From: CAYIBZ01 sp964361795
GTDB taxonomy: Bacteria > Patescibacteriota > Minisyncoccia > UBA6257 > WO2-44-18
DNA: 9,503 nucleotides
NCBI GenBank assembly: GCA_964361795.1
Contig: CAYIBZ010000022.1
Coordinates: 1-9,503, forward strand
Direction: 5' to 3'
Of this stretch, positions 1 through 6,826 are shown one piece after another. Position 1 is the first letter of the stretch. The number at the start of each line of letters is the position of its first letter. Position numbers and translations under genes: made by a program. The notes beneath the pieces are model-generated. The model saw only the letters and a program-made list of their open reading frames with translations. It was not told the origin of the DNA and did not search any database.

Positions 1-2
1 CT

Positions 3-1385
3 TCTGGAACTCCGGAAACAAGCGGCTATGGAATCTGGGGTCCGAAAACTCAAGCGAAATTTGAAGAAATTGGAAAAGGTGTAATTCGGGGATTGCTTCA
101 GCAAGGCGCCGGAGCTTCAGGCGTAGTGCCGCCCGGGCTTTTGATTACTCCGGACTTGCGTAAAGACAGCGCAACAACGAGTATTGCGACAGGAACTCTT
201 GCTGTTCCCGTGATTCCGACTCAATCGGCCACCACAACCTCGGCAACTACGACGCCAGCGATTCCTGCCATACCAGCTACTCCAGCAACACCTGCCACGC
301 CAGCTCAGCCAACAACAACCACAACTACTGATACAACCCCGCCAACTGCTTCTATATCCAGCAATGGAGAAATTTCTTATTCTTCGTTTGAAGATTTTTC
401 GGTTGCCAGCTCAGACAATGTAGGCGTTGTAGGGATTCAATTCAAAAAAAATGGAGTTAACTTTGGATCGGAAATCATCGCTACCAGCACTGCTAGTTTA
501 CCTAGTACTTATGAATTTACCTGGGATGCTACCAACGAAGCCAACGGCTCCTATATTTTTTCCGCTGTTGTCAGAGATGCAGCCGGCAACGCGGTTACTG
601 TTTACGCTAACACTGTAACTTTAAACAAAACTTCAACTTCGCAATCTACGGCTTCTACGACTTCAACTGCCACTACTGATATAACAGCGCCGACTGTTTC
701 CTCAGTGACAACTGTTGATATCACTACTAGCGGCGCTACTATCACTTGGATTACTGATGAGCCGGCCGATTCACAAGTAGAATATGGCTTAAATAATCTC
801 TTGGGGAATTTAACGACGCTTAATACGTCATTGGTCACTAGCCACTCGATAACCCTAACAGGCTTGAACGCGGGCACCACTTATCATTACAGAATTAAAT
901 CTAAGGACGCAGCTGGCTATTTCGCCAATGCAATTGATTATACTTTTACAACCACTGGCTCTGCGCCGGTTGATGATTACACACGTCCAATAATTTCTTC
1001 TGTAACAGCTACAGATATCACCAATAGCGGCGCTACTATCACTTGGATTACTGATGAACCATCAACTTCACGAGTAGAATATGGACTAACAACCTCTTAT
1101 GGAAGTTTTACGTCAACTAATACTTCATTAGTAACAACTCATTCGGTAACTCTAACCGGTTTAAATCCCGGAACAGTTTATCACTATGTAGTGACATCCA
1201 AGGACTTGCCGGGAAATTCAAGGGATAGCGGTGATTACACATTTACGACTTCTCCGTCAGTAAGTTCCAGTACCACTACAACCGCCACAACTACAATGCC
1301 AGTTGTACAAAATAATCTCTCTTCCGTCTTAGATTCTTTAATTTTGGTCCTCCAAAAACTCCAAGTTTTACTGCTAAAACCTTGA
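3..1385 (+). CDS. Secreted surface protein, Ig-like plus two FN3 domains (5' partial)
   Basis: The reading frame is open to the left edge, so the start lies outside the window; the TTG at 93 is only an internal codon. The first visible residues (GYGIWGPKTQAKFEE) resemble the end of a PG_binding_1 peptidoglycan-binding domain. A Thr/Ala/Pro linker follows at about 219-329, then a bacterial Ig-like domain at about 330-629 (DTTPPTASI at its start, VRDAAGNAV near its end), a Ser/Thr linker, and two fibronectin type III modules (678-974 and 975-about 1250), each with GATITWITDEP and YHY motifs. A further Ser/Thr linker and a Leu-rich amphipathic C-terminal helix close the protein. This layout suggests an extracellular, wall-attached adhesin or structural protein; no catalytic domain is visible. 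Such proteins are common in Parcubacteria. The TGA stop lies 5 bases before the copB ATG, so the two genes are probably co-transcribed. Exact function is unknown. Confidence 0.8.
   Translation, partial: SGTPETSGYGIWGPKTQAKFEEIGKGVIRGLLQQGAGASGVVPPGLLITPDLRKDSATTSIATGTLAVPVIPTQSATTTSATTTPAIPAIPATPATPATPAQPTTTTTTDTTPPTASISSNGEISYSSFEDFSVASSDNVGVVGIQFKKNGVNFGSEIIATSTASLPSTYEFTWDATNEANGSYIFSAVVRDAAGNAVTVYANTVTLNKTSTSQSTASTTSTATTDITAPTVSSVTTVDITTSGATITWITDEPADSQVEYGLNNLLGNLTTLNTSLVTSHSITLTGLNAGTTYHYRIKSKDAAGYFANAIDYTFTTTGSAPVDDYTRPIISSVTATDITNSGATITWITDEPSTSRVEYGLTTSYGSFTSTNTSLVTTHSVTLTGLNPGTVYHYVVTSKDLPGNSRDSGDYTFTTSPSVSSSTTTTATTTMPVVQNNLSSVLDSLILVLQKLQVLLLKP
678..1250 (+). repeat. Tandem FN3 modules, 297-bp period
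   Basis: Two FN3 modules repeat with a period of exactly 297 bases (99 codons): 678-974 and 975 to about 1250. A stretch of 33 identical bases occurs at 728-760 and 1025-1057, coding for the SGATITWITDE core, while the rest has diverged. This indicates an intragenic duplication followed by drift, with local conservation or gene conversion in the core strand. Confidence 0.8.
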
Positions 1386-1390
1386 AGTTC

Positions 1391-3442
1391 ATGGCTCAAA
1401 AAGTTGAGTCGTTTTACACTTGTCCGATGCATCCGGAAATCCAGCGGGAAACGCCGGGGATTTGCTCGAAGTGCGGAATGGCGCTGATAGCGAGCGCAGA
1501 CAAACACGCCGGGCACAGCACAGAAATGTTTTTGCGGAAGTTCTGGGTGAGCTTAGTTTTGACAATTCCGGTTGTGCTATTGAATTTTTGGGCAATCAGT
1601 TTTCCCGGTTCTGGCTTTGCTCCGCTAATTCTTGGCTCAATTGTCTTTTTCTACGGCGGCTGGGTTTTTTTGACTGGCGCGTGGCGGGAGTTGAAAGCGC
1701 GCTTGCCAGGAATGATGACGCTCATCGGCGTTGCAATCTCGGCGGCATACCTCTGGAGCGTTTACGCCGTCCTAGTTGGGGGTGAAACTCTTTTCTGGGA
1801 ACTTACAACTTTAATTACCGTCATGCTGTTAGGTCACTGGATAGAAATGCGGGCGGTAAGCGGCGCGCAAGGAGCGCTTAAAGAACTTTCTAAGCTTCTT
1901 CCGGATGTCGCGGAGGTAATCCGAAACGGTCAAACGCAAATTATCCCGATCGCCGAGCTAAAAGAAGGCAATGTGGTCTTGGTAAAACCCGGCGGCAAAA
2001 TTCCCGCTGACGGAACAGTAATTGACGGCAATTCCGAGGTTAACGAATCAATGGCAACCGGCGAATCAAAACCGATTCCAAAGGTTAAAAACAGCGAGGT
2101 AATCGCCGGAACTATAAACGGAGACGGGGCCCTCAAAATAAAAGTCGCGAAAATCGGCGAACGGACTTTTCTTGCCGGCGTAATGCGCCTGGTCGCTGAA
2201 GCGCAAGCTTCCAAATCGCGCCTTCAGATTTTGTCCGATCGGGCGGCATTCTATCTTACTGTCATCGCTGTCGCAGGAGGACTTGCAACATTGGTTTCTT
2301 GGATTTTTTTAGAATCCGATACCGGATTTGCTATTGAAAGAATGGTCGCTGTTTTGGTGATTGCTTGCCCTCACGCGCTCGGACTGGCCGTACCTTTGGT
2401 AGCGTCTATTTCTACCACTTTGGCGGCGCAAAACGGATTTTTGGTCCGGCAACGCCTTGCTCTTGAAGCGGCGCGGAATATAGACTTTGTTCTTTTTGAT
2501 AAAACTGGAACGCTCACCAAAGGCGAATACGGCGTAACCGATATTTGGCCGGTCGCCGCAAAAGATGAAAATGAGGTTTTAAAGTTCGCGGCCGCGGTTG
2601 ACGTGAATTCGGAGCATCCGGTTTCAAAAGCGATAGTCAAAAAAGCCAAAGAATTAAATCTTGCCATTCCTGAAGCAAAAAATTTTAAACGTCTTTCCGG
2701 CAAAGGGTCGGAGGCGGAGATGTTTGGACAGAAAATCACTGTAGGCAGTCTGGCTTTAGCCGAAGAATTAAAATTTACCATCCCTAAAGAGGTGGAGACG
2801 GAAAATAAAAAAGGCAAAACGATAATTTATGTCGTCCGGGAAAAAGAAGTGCTGGGTATATTGGCGCTCGCTGATTTAATCCGCGAAGAATCAAGAGAGG
2901 CGGTTTCTTCCCTTCAAAATTTAGGAGTAAAAGTCGCAATGATTACCGGCGATTCGGAAGGCGTTGCCGCTTGGGTAGCGAAAGAATTAAGAATTGATGA
3001 ATATTTTTTTAAAGTTCTGCCTGGCGAAAAGGCAAAAATTGTAAAACGGATTCAAGAAGGCGGGTTTGAAAATTCCCGTCCGTGGCGGGTAGCTATGGTC
3101 GGCGATGGCATCAACGACGCGCCAGCATTAACGCAAGCCGACCTCGGCGTCGCCATCGGCGCGGGCACGAATGTAGCGATTGAGTCGGCCGGCATCATTT
3201 TAGTCAAAAACGACCCACGGGATATCGTAAAAATTATCAAACTTTCGCGCCTTACCTACACGAAGATGATTCAAAATCTTTTTTGGGCGACCGGATACAA
3301 TATCATCGCTTTGCCGCTCGCGGCCGGCGTTCTTGTCAGTCAGGGAATCCTGCTCCAACCGGCGCTCGCCGCTCTATTTATGTCCTTAAGCACTGTGATT
3401 GTTGCGGTAAACGCGGTGTTTCTAAAGAACAAAAAACTCTAA
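1391..3442 (+). CDS. copB: Copper-translocating P-type ATPase, CopB / P1B-3 type
   Basis: A 683-aa heavy-metal P-type ATPase that uses ATP to export copper ions across the cytoplasmic membrane. It opens with a heavy-metal-binding domain (YTCPMHPEI, then CSKCGM; Cys11, His14, Cys25, Cys28, Met30) and a short HAGH stretch, with no HMA domain. About eight membrane helices are visible (roughly 50-69, 79-98, 108-128, 134-153, 287-307, 318-340, 629-649, 654-678). Key motifs: TGES 223-226 (actuator), Cys326-Pro-His328 in the metal-site helix, DKTGTLT with phosphorylated Asp370, His409-Pro410 and GKG 437-439 in the nucleotide domain, TGD 519-521, GDGIND 571-576, YN 636-637 and MSLST 664-668. CPH with the last two motifs fits P1B-3 (Cu+/Cu2+, possibly Ag+) rather than CPC-type CopA. 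I chose ATG 1391; a TTG at 1382 overlaps the previous stop and is possible. Upstream Shine-Dalgarno is weak, suggesting translational coupling. No copper regulator is in the window. Confidence 0.95.
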   Translation: MAQKVESFYTCPMHPEIQRETPGICSKCGMALIASADKHAGHSTEMFLRKFWVSLVLTIPVVLLNFWAISFPGSGFAPLILGSIVFFYGGWVFLTGAWRELKARLPGMMTLIGVAISAAYLWSVYAVLVGGETLFWELTTLITVMLLGHWIEMRAVSGAQGALKELSKLLPDVAEVIRNGQTQIIPIAELKEGNVVLVKPGGKIPADGTVIDGNSEVNESMATGESKPIPKVKNSEVIAGTINGDGALKIKVAKIGERTFLAGVMRLVAEAQASKSRLQILSDRAAFYLTVIAVAGGLATLVSWIFLESDTGFAIERMVAVLVIACPHALGLAVPLVASISTTLAAQNGFLVRQRLALEAARNIDFVLFDKTGTLTKGEYGVTDIWPVAAKDENEVLKFAAAVDVNSEHPVSKAIVKKAKELNLAIPEAKNFKRLSGKGSEAEMFGQKITVGSLALAEELKFTIPKEVETENKKGKTIIYVVREKEVLGILALADLIREESREAVSSLQNLGVKVAMITGDSEGVAAWVAKELRIDEYFFKVLPGEKAKIVKRIQEGGFENSRPWRVAMVGDGINDAPALTQADLGVAIGAGTNVAIESAGIILVKNDPRDIVKIIKLSRLTYTKMIQNLFWATGYNIIALPLAAGVLVSQGILLQPALAALFMSLSTVIVAVNAVFLKNKKL

Positions 3443-3445
3443 GAT

Positions 3446-3454
3446 TGCTATAAT
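3446..3454 (+). promoter_or_regulatory. Extended -10 promoter just after copB
   Basis: TGCTATAAT: a perfect TATAAT at 3449-3454 with the TG of an extended -10 at 3446-3447. No clear -35 is visible. The expected start of transcription is near 3461, a few bases before the ATG at 3465. It could drive a short terminated transcript, a leader peptide, or readthrough into the ABC-F gene. Confidence 0.5.
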
Positions 3455-3494
3455 AAAGACATAAATGAAGTTGAATAAGACAAAGAAATTTTTC

Positions 3495-3522
3495 AATACC
3501 GCTGGAATCCAGCGGTATTTTT
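3495..3522 (+). terminator. Intrinsic terminator between copB and ABC-F
   Basis: A perfect 11-bp stem (AATACCGCTGG / CCAGCGGTATT) with a 3-base AAT loop is followed by a short T run ending at 3522. The T run is on the plus side only. It can terminate copB transcription and also any RNA started at the 3449 promoter, which would then be about 60 nt long. Confidence 0.85.
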
Positions 3523-3527
3523 CAAAA

Positions 3528-3539
3528 ACGATTAATCGT
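3528..3539. promoter_or_regulatory. 12-bp perfect palindrome, candidate operator
   Basis: ACGATTAATCGT is a perfect inverted repeat directly upstream of, and touching, the extended -10 of the ABC-F promoter. Its position in the -10/-35 spacer would suit a repressor site. No cognate regulator is in the window, so the role is inferred from placement only. Confidence 0.3.
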
Positions 3540-3547
3540 GTTATAAT
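3539..3547 (+). promoter_or_regulatory. Extended -10 promoter of the ABC-F gene
   Basis: TGTTATAAT: a perfect TATAAT at 3542-3547 with an upstream TG at 3539-3540. Transcription would start near 3554, giving only about 5 bases of leader before the ATG at 3559, so the message would be effectively leaderless. No Shine-Dalgarno sequence is visible before this ATG, which fits. Confidence 0.6.
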
Positions 3548-3558
3548 AAAGTACTCTA

Positions 3559-5025
3559 ATGACAAACGATAATGTTATTTTAAGATTTAATAAGGCCAGC
3601 TTTAGTTATGGATTTAATAAGCTTATTTTGAAAGAGGCCGATTTTTCACTGAGAAGAGGGGCAAAATTCGCGCTCATGGGACAAAATGGAGCGGGAAAAA
3701 GTACGATTTTTAATCTCATAGTTGGAGCGCTTCAGCCAGAAGAAGGCGCGATTGTAAAAGATAAAGAAATAAGCATCGCTATCTCCCGCCAAGTCATTCC
3801 CAAAGATCAGCTTGACCTTACAGTGCGAGAATTTTTTGAGCGTGTCTTTTCAAAAAAAGTTTACGATATAGATCCGCGAATTGAAGAAGCGCTGGAAATC
3901 GTTCATCTGGAAGCTTCTCTTCAAAAAAAAATCCGATCGTTTTCCGGCGGCCAACAAGCGCGGCTTCTCCTCGCTTCCGCGCTTATCCAAAAACCAGACC
4001 TTCTGCTTTTAGACGAACCGACCAATAACCTTGATTCTGAAGGCCTAGCCCATCTCGCGCAATTTCTTAAAGACTACAAAAACACCTGCATTGTCATATC
4101 CCATGACGCGGAATTTTTGAATTCGTTCACAACCGGAGTCCTTTATTTGGATGTTTTTACTCATAAAATTGAACAGTACGCCGGCAATTATCACGATGTT
4201 GTTAAGGAAATCATCGCTCGCATAGAGCGGGAACAAAGAAAAAATGTCCGTTTGGAAAAAGATATTGCCAATCGCAAAGAGCAGGCAAATTTTTTCGCTC
4301 AAAAAGGCGGACATATGCGCGATGTAGCAAGAAAGATGCGCGAAAAAATTGAAGAACTGGAAGAGGAAAAGGTAGAAGTCCGGCAAGAAGATAGAACTAT
4401 TCGCAAGTTCTTCATACCCTGCCAGGAAGATATTGCCGGAGAAATTCTCGCTATAAAATCAGTTTCCATTATACGCGGCGGAAAGCCCCTAACGGTAAAA
4501 ACGAATATATCGCTTAAGCGGAATAATCATTTATTACTTGCCGGTCCAAATGGCATTGGCAAAACAACGTTTTTGGAAAACATTGTCTCCGGAAAAGCCG
4601 CCGGAGTAAAAATAGAACGAGGAATTCGCCTTGGATATTACCGGCAAGATTTTTCCACGCTAGACCCTCAAGAAACGGTTTATCACTCGCTGGCGGAAGT
4701 TGCCAGAGAAGACGCGTCCGACCATTCCCTCCGCTCGGTAGCGGCCGGATTTCTTCTTAATGAAGACCTACTGAAAAGCGCTGTTGGCAGTCTTTCTGAA
4801 GGGCAAAAAGGGCTGGTGATGTTTGCTCGTTTGGTATTGCAGAAACCCGGAGTTTTGATTTTGGATGAACCGACTAATCATATTAATTTCCGGCACTTGC
4901 CAGTTATTGCCGAAGCGCTGGATAAATACGACGGGGCGATGATCTTGGTCAGCCACGCTCAAGACTTTGTAAAAAAGATCCGCATTGATGAAATTTTGGA
5001 TCTGACATTGATTTCGAAAAAATAA
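3559..5025 (+). CDS. ABC-F family ATPase (ribosome-associated type)
   Basis: A 488-aa soluble protein with two ATP-binding cassettes in one chain and no membrane segments, the layout of ABC-F factors that bind the ribosomal E site and rescue stalled ribosomes or protect against antibiotics. Cassette 1: Walker A GQNGAGKST 41-49, signature FSGGQ 128-132, Walker B LLLLDEP 148-154 with NNLD, switch SHD 181-183. A charged linker of about 70 residues (215-285) corresponds to the ABC-F interdomain arm. Cassette 2: Walker A GPNGIGKTT 329-337, signature LSEGQ 412-416, Walker B LILDEP 433-438. In cassette 2 the usual NHLD is NHIN and the usual SHD is SHA (465-467), so its D-loop aspartate is missing while the catalytic Glu437 and switch His466 remain. 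There is no C-terminal coiled coil as in Uup. I cannot assign it to EttA, Uup, YheS or a resistance subgroup. Confidence 0.9.
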   Translation: MTNDNVILRFNKASFSYGFNKLILKEADFSLRRGAKFALMGQNGAGKSTIFNLIVGALQPEEGAIVKDKEISIAISRQVIPKDQLDLTVREFFERVFSKKVYDIDPRIEEALEIVHLEASLQKKIRSFSGGQQARLLLASALIQKPDLLLLDEPTNNLDSEGLAHLAQFLKDYKNTCIVISHDAEFLNSFTTGVLYLDVFTHKIEQYAGNYHDVVKEIIARIEREQRKNVRLEKDIANRKEQANFFAQKGGHMRDVARKMREKIEELEEEKVEVRQEDRTIRKFFIPCQEDIAGEILAIKSVSIIRGGKPLTVKTNISLKRNNHLLLAGPNGIGKTTFLENIVSGKAAGVKIERGIRLGYYRQDFSTLDPQETVYHSLAEVAREDASDHSLRSVAAGFLLNEDLLKSAVGSLSEGQKGLVMFARLVLQKPGVLILDEPTNHINFRHLPVIAEALDKYDGAMILVSHAQDFVKKIRIDEILDLTLISKK

Positions 5026-5036
5026 TGATATAAAAA

Positions 5037-5058
5037 TCCCCCGACTTTCATCGGGGGA
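5037..5058. terminator. Bidirectional terminator between convergent genes
   Basis: An 8-bp stem (TCCCCCGA / TCGGGGGA) with a 6-base loop lies 11 bases after the ABC-F stop and 8 bases after the SPFH stop. On the minus strand it is followed by a run of five Ts, a strong terminator for the SPFH operon. On the plus strand the T-rich tail is weaker (GTTGTTTT). Confidence 0.85.
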
Positions 5059-5066
5059 CGTTGTTT

Positions 5067-6377
5067 TCACTTTTTGGCGCCTGATTTCACTCCCAGGTCA
5101 AGAGCGAGATCCTTCGCTGTCTTGGCGGTCAGAAGATCGATCAATGACTGCGGGCCAGTCATCGGAGCGGAGCCACTGGCGCCGCCAGAACCCATCACGA
5201 CGCTGGGAACCCACGAGCCAGTGTACTTGGCAATCGCTTCCGCGTAAAGCCGATTGACTTCAATATAGGCATCAAGCTTCTGCTTGAGAGCGCCGTCGGC
5301 TTCCATGATGAGATGCTTCTTTTCCGCCTCTCCCTGACCTTCAAGAATATTGCGCTGTTTCGTAGACTCCGCGGCGTCCTTCTGGAGTTTTGCCACCTCA
5401 ACTTCTCGTTGAGCATTGGTCTCGGCAATCAGCTTCTGCTGTTTGGCAACGGCCAATTCTTTGGCGGCGGCGGTTTCGGCAACTTCCTTTTCCTTTTGCG
5501 CTTCAACAACCGCGCGAACCTTCTTCTGTTCCTCTTCGTACTTGGCTTCCATAACCTTGGCCTTGCCTTCCGCCTCTCTAGTGAGCGCGTCCTGCTCGGC
5601 TTTCTGCGCGTTGGCGCGGGCGGTGGAAACTGCCATCAACGCCTGCTGCTGCGTGGCGATCTGTTCCTTCACCCGGTCGGAATAAATGAACTCTTTGACT
5701 TCAAAGTTAGACAAATTAATGCCGGTGTTATGCAAAGGATTTGCCTGGCGAAGAATGTTCCCCTTTTCATCCTTGCGGATGATTTTAACTGTCTTGGTGA
5801 CCATTTCTCCGGAAACTACATCTCTTTCCTTGCGAGTTTCTTCGTCAGTTTCGTAAAGGCCGGTCTGAATTTGATCCCAAGCCCAATTGATAAATTCCGG
5901 CCGCTTGTCCGAGTAAGACTCGCGAGCGGACATCAGGTTTGCCGTACGATTCAAAGCGTTCCGGATAATTGGAAGAACCAATTTATCCTCTAGTTGATTA
6001 TGAGTCCGGAAACCGGACTTAATAACCAGATTAAGCGCTTCTTGCTCGGTGACCGGCATCATTACTCGGCAAGTGCCGGAAATTCTGCACATTGAACCGT
6101 CGTTGAAAGTAACTTCAATGCTGTTGTCACCGGCACCTCCCTCATCTTTGTCGGCGGTAAAATAATAAGTTTCCGCCGTCGGCCAAGAAGTAATATCGCC
6201 AAACCACTGCCACCAGAGACCGGGCGTCATCTTGACTGACATGGTGCCGGTGATGGCCGCCTGCTTAACTTGATAGGTGCCGGCGCTAACCGTCTCAATG
6301 ATCTGACTGCTAAGCGCGACGGTAATCGCGAGAACCGCTACCGTTACTCCAAGCAGGATTGCGCTCCGCGGCTTCAT
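5067..6377 (-). CDS. SPFH / band 7 (prohibitin-like) membrane protein
   Basis: 436 aa. An N-terminal hydrophobic segment (about 6-25) acts as an uncleaved anchor or signal. An SPFH/PHB domain follows (about 30-240), with TPGLWWQWFG near its start and EVKEFIYSDRVKEQI at its end. A long Ala/Glu/Lys-rich coiled coil (about 240-375; many AEA, AKA and VEAQKEKE units) resembles flotillin or stomatin tails. A Gly/Ser/Pro-rich hinge (about 395-410) precedes a short C-terminal helix. Family members form large ring or cage oligomers at the membrane that scaffold proteases or organise lipid domains; no enzymatic site is expected. The ATG at 6375-6377 has a good Shine-Dalgarno (AAAGGAGA, 6385-6392) at 7 bases. 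It is the second gene of an operon, 43 bases after a small membrane protein gene. Relatives occur in CPR genomes and large phages. The specific partner is unknown. Confidence 0.85.
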   Translation of the reverse strand: MKPRSAILLGVTVAVLAITVALSSQIIETVSAGTYQVKQAAITGTMSVKMTPGLWWQWFGDITSWPTAETYYFTADKDEGGAGDNSIEVTFNDGSMCRISGTCRVMMPVTEQEALNLVIKSGFRTHNQLEDKLVLPIIRNALNRTANLMSARESYSDKRPEFINWAWDQIQTGLYETDEETRKERDVVSGEMVTKTVKIIRKDEKGNILRQANPLHNTGINLSNFEVKEFIYSDRVKEQIATQQQALMAVSTARANAQKAEQDALTREAEGKAKVMEAKYEEEQKKVRAVVEAQKEKEVAETAAAKELAVAKQQKLIAETNAQREVEVAKLQKDAAESTKQRNILEGQGEAEKKHLIMEADGALKQKLDAYIEVNRLYAEAIAKYTGSWVPSVVMGSGGASGSAPMTGPQSLIDLLTAKTAKDLALDLGVKSGAKK

Positions 6378-6420
6378 GGACTGGTCTCCTTTCGCTGTTT
6401 TTCCGCGTTTTCCGGACTAA

Positions 6421-6717
6421 CTAAACACTACGACCCAATTTATTTTTAAGTTCTTCAAGTCTGACGCTAGCCAATGTAAGCTGTTGGTCTAAAATAGCGA
6501 TGTCTTGGGCGCTTTCACAGTTCACTTCAGCCCTTCTTAAGCTTTCTCTTGCCTCTTTTAATTGTTGAATGCGCTTTTCTAAACGGTTAATTTCTTCGGC
6601 GGGATTAATTTCCTCTTCTGAAACGTAACGCTTCAGAAGAGGATTAGCGATTAATTTCCAAACCAACATAGTCAAAACAACAAAGATTGCCAGCTCAAGA
6701 AGAACTTGCGCAAACAT
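6421..6717 (-). CDS. Small membrane-anchored coiled-coil protein (hypothetical)
   Basis: 98 aa with no recognised family. Residues about 3-24 form one hydrophobic helix (LELAIFVVLTMLVWKLI). The rest (about 35-95) is highly charged and heptad-like (INRLEKRIQQLKEA, LEELKNKL), so a soluble coiled coil is likely. It has one cysteine (Cys67). The ATG at 6715-6717 is supported by a near-perfect Shine-Dalgarno AAGGAGG at 6723-6729 with a 5-base spacer, so it is clearly translated. It is first in an operon with the SPFH gene, 43 bases upstream of it. By analogy with SPFH genes that travel with a small membrane partner (NfeD-type, HflK/HflC), it may bind or regulate the SPFH oligomer, but it lacks an NfeD fold. 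The function is inferred from context only. Confidence 0.75.
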   Translation of the reverse strand: MFAQVLLELAIFVVLTMLVWKLIANPLLKRYVSEEEINPAEEINRLEKRIQQLKEARESLRRAEVNCESAQDIAILDQQLTLASVRLEELKNKLGRSV

Positions 6718-6743
6718 AGCCGCCTCCTTTCGAATAGCTCTCC

Positions 6744-6777
6744 CTCGCGAAACCCCCAGATTTAAATTCAGGGCGAG
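6744..6777 (-). promoter_or_regulatory. Hairpin in the leader of the SPFH operon
   Basis: In the roughly 100-nt untranslated leader, CTCGC and GCGAG pair as an outer stem around an inner CCC/GGG pairing and an AT-rich near-palindrome (GAATTTAAATC). It ends about 14 bases before the Shine-Dalgarno of the 98-aa gene. It could affect translation or message stability. No known riboswitch class is recognised. Confidence 0.3.
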
Positions 6778-6826
6778 ACGCGAAGAAGAAGGTGACTGCC
6801 GCCTCTTATGAAAATGAACTGGCTAA

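Larger units (their letters stand above)
3465..3572 (+). other. Candidate 35-codon leader ORF upstream of the ABC-F gene
   Basis: ATG at 3465 opens a 35-codon frame ending with TAA at 3570-3572, overlapping the first 14 bases of the ABC-F gene. The peptide would begin MKLNKTKKFFNTAGIQRY and is strongly basic. It sits 10 bases after a perfect extended -10 box, so its message would be nearly leaderless, like that of the ABC-F gene downstream. The terminator hairpin 3495-3519 lies inside it (codons 11-19), so it is either not coding or an attenuator leader. No family is recognised. Confidence 0.2.

Noticed and set aside
93..95. TTG as the start of the surface protein
   Set aside because: The frame is open upstream to the window edge and encodes a peptidoglycan-binding-like segment, so this is an internal leucine codon.
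258..330. The Pro/Ala/Thr-rich stretch as a CRISPR-like or regulatory repeat
   Set aside because: It is an in-frame coding linker with imperfect PAT/PAI units; no spacers or palindromic repeats are present.
3465..3572. The 35-codon ORF as an ordinary small protein gene
   Set aside because: A strong terminator hairpin lies inside it and it overlaps the ABC-F start; it is kept only as a candidate leader peptide.
5313..5993. A 226-codon open frame on the plus strand opposite the SPFH gene
   Set aside because: It lies antisense to the Ala/Glu/Lys-rich coiled coil, where stops are rare by codon bias; its product is low-complexity Leu/Phe-rich with no family resemblance and no ribosome site.
6421..6430. 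A second copy of the decamer TAGTGTTTAG (minus strand) found at the SPFH operon promoter, as a possible internal promoter for the SPFH gene
   Set aside because: No -35-like hexamer lies at the proper distance and the decamer is simply the last codons and stop of the 98-aa gene; probably coincidence.
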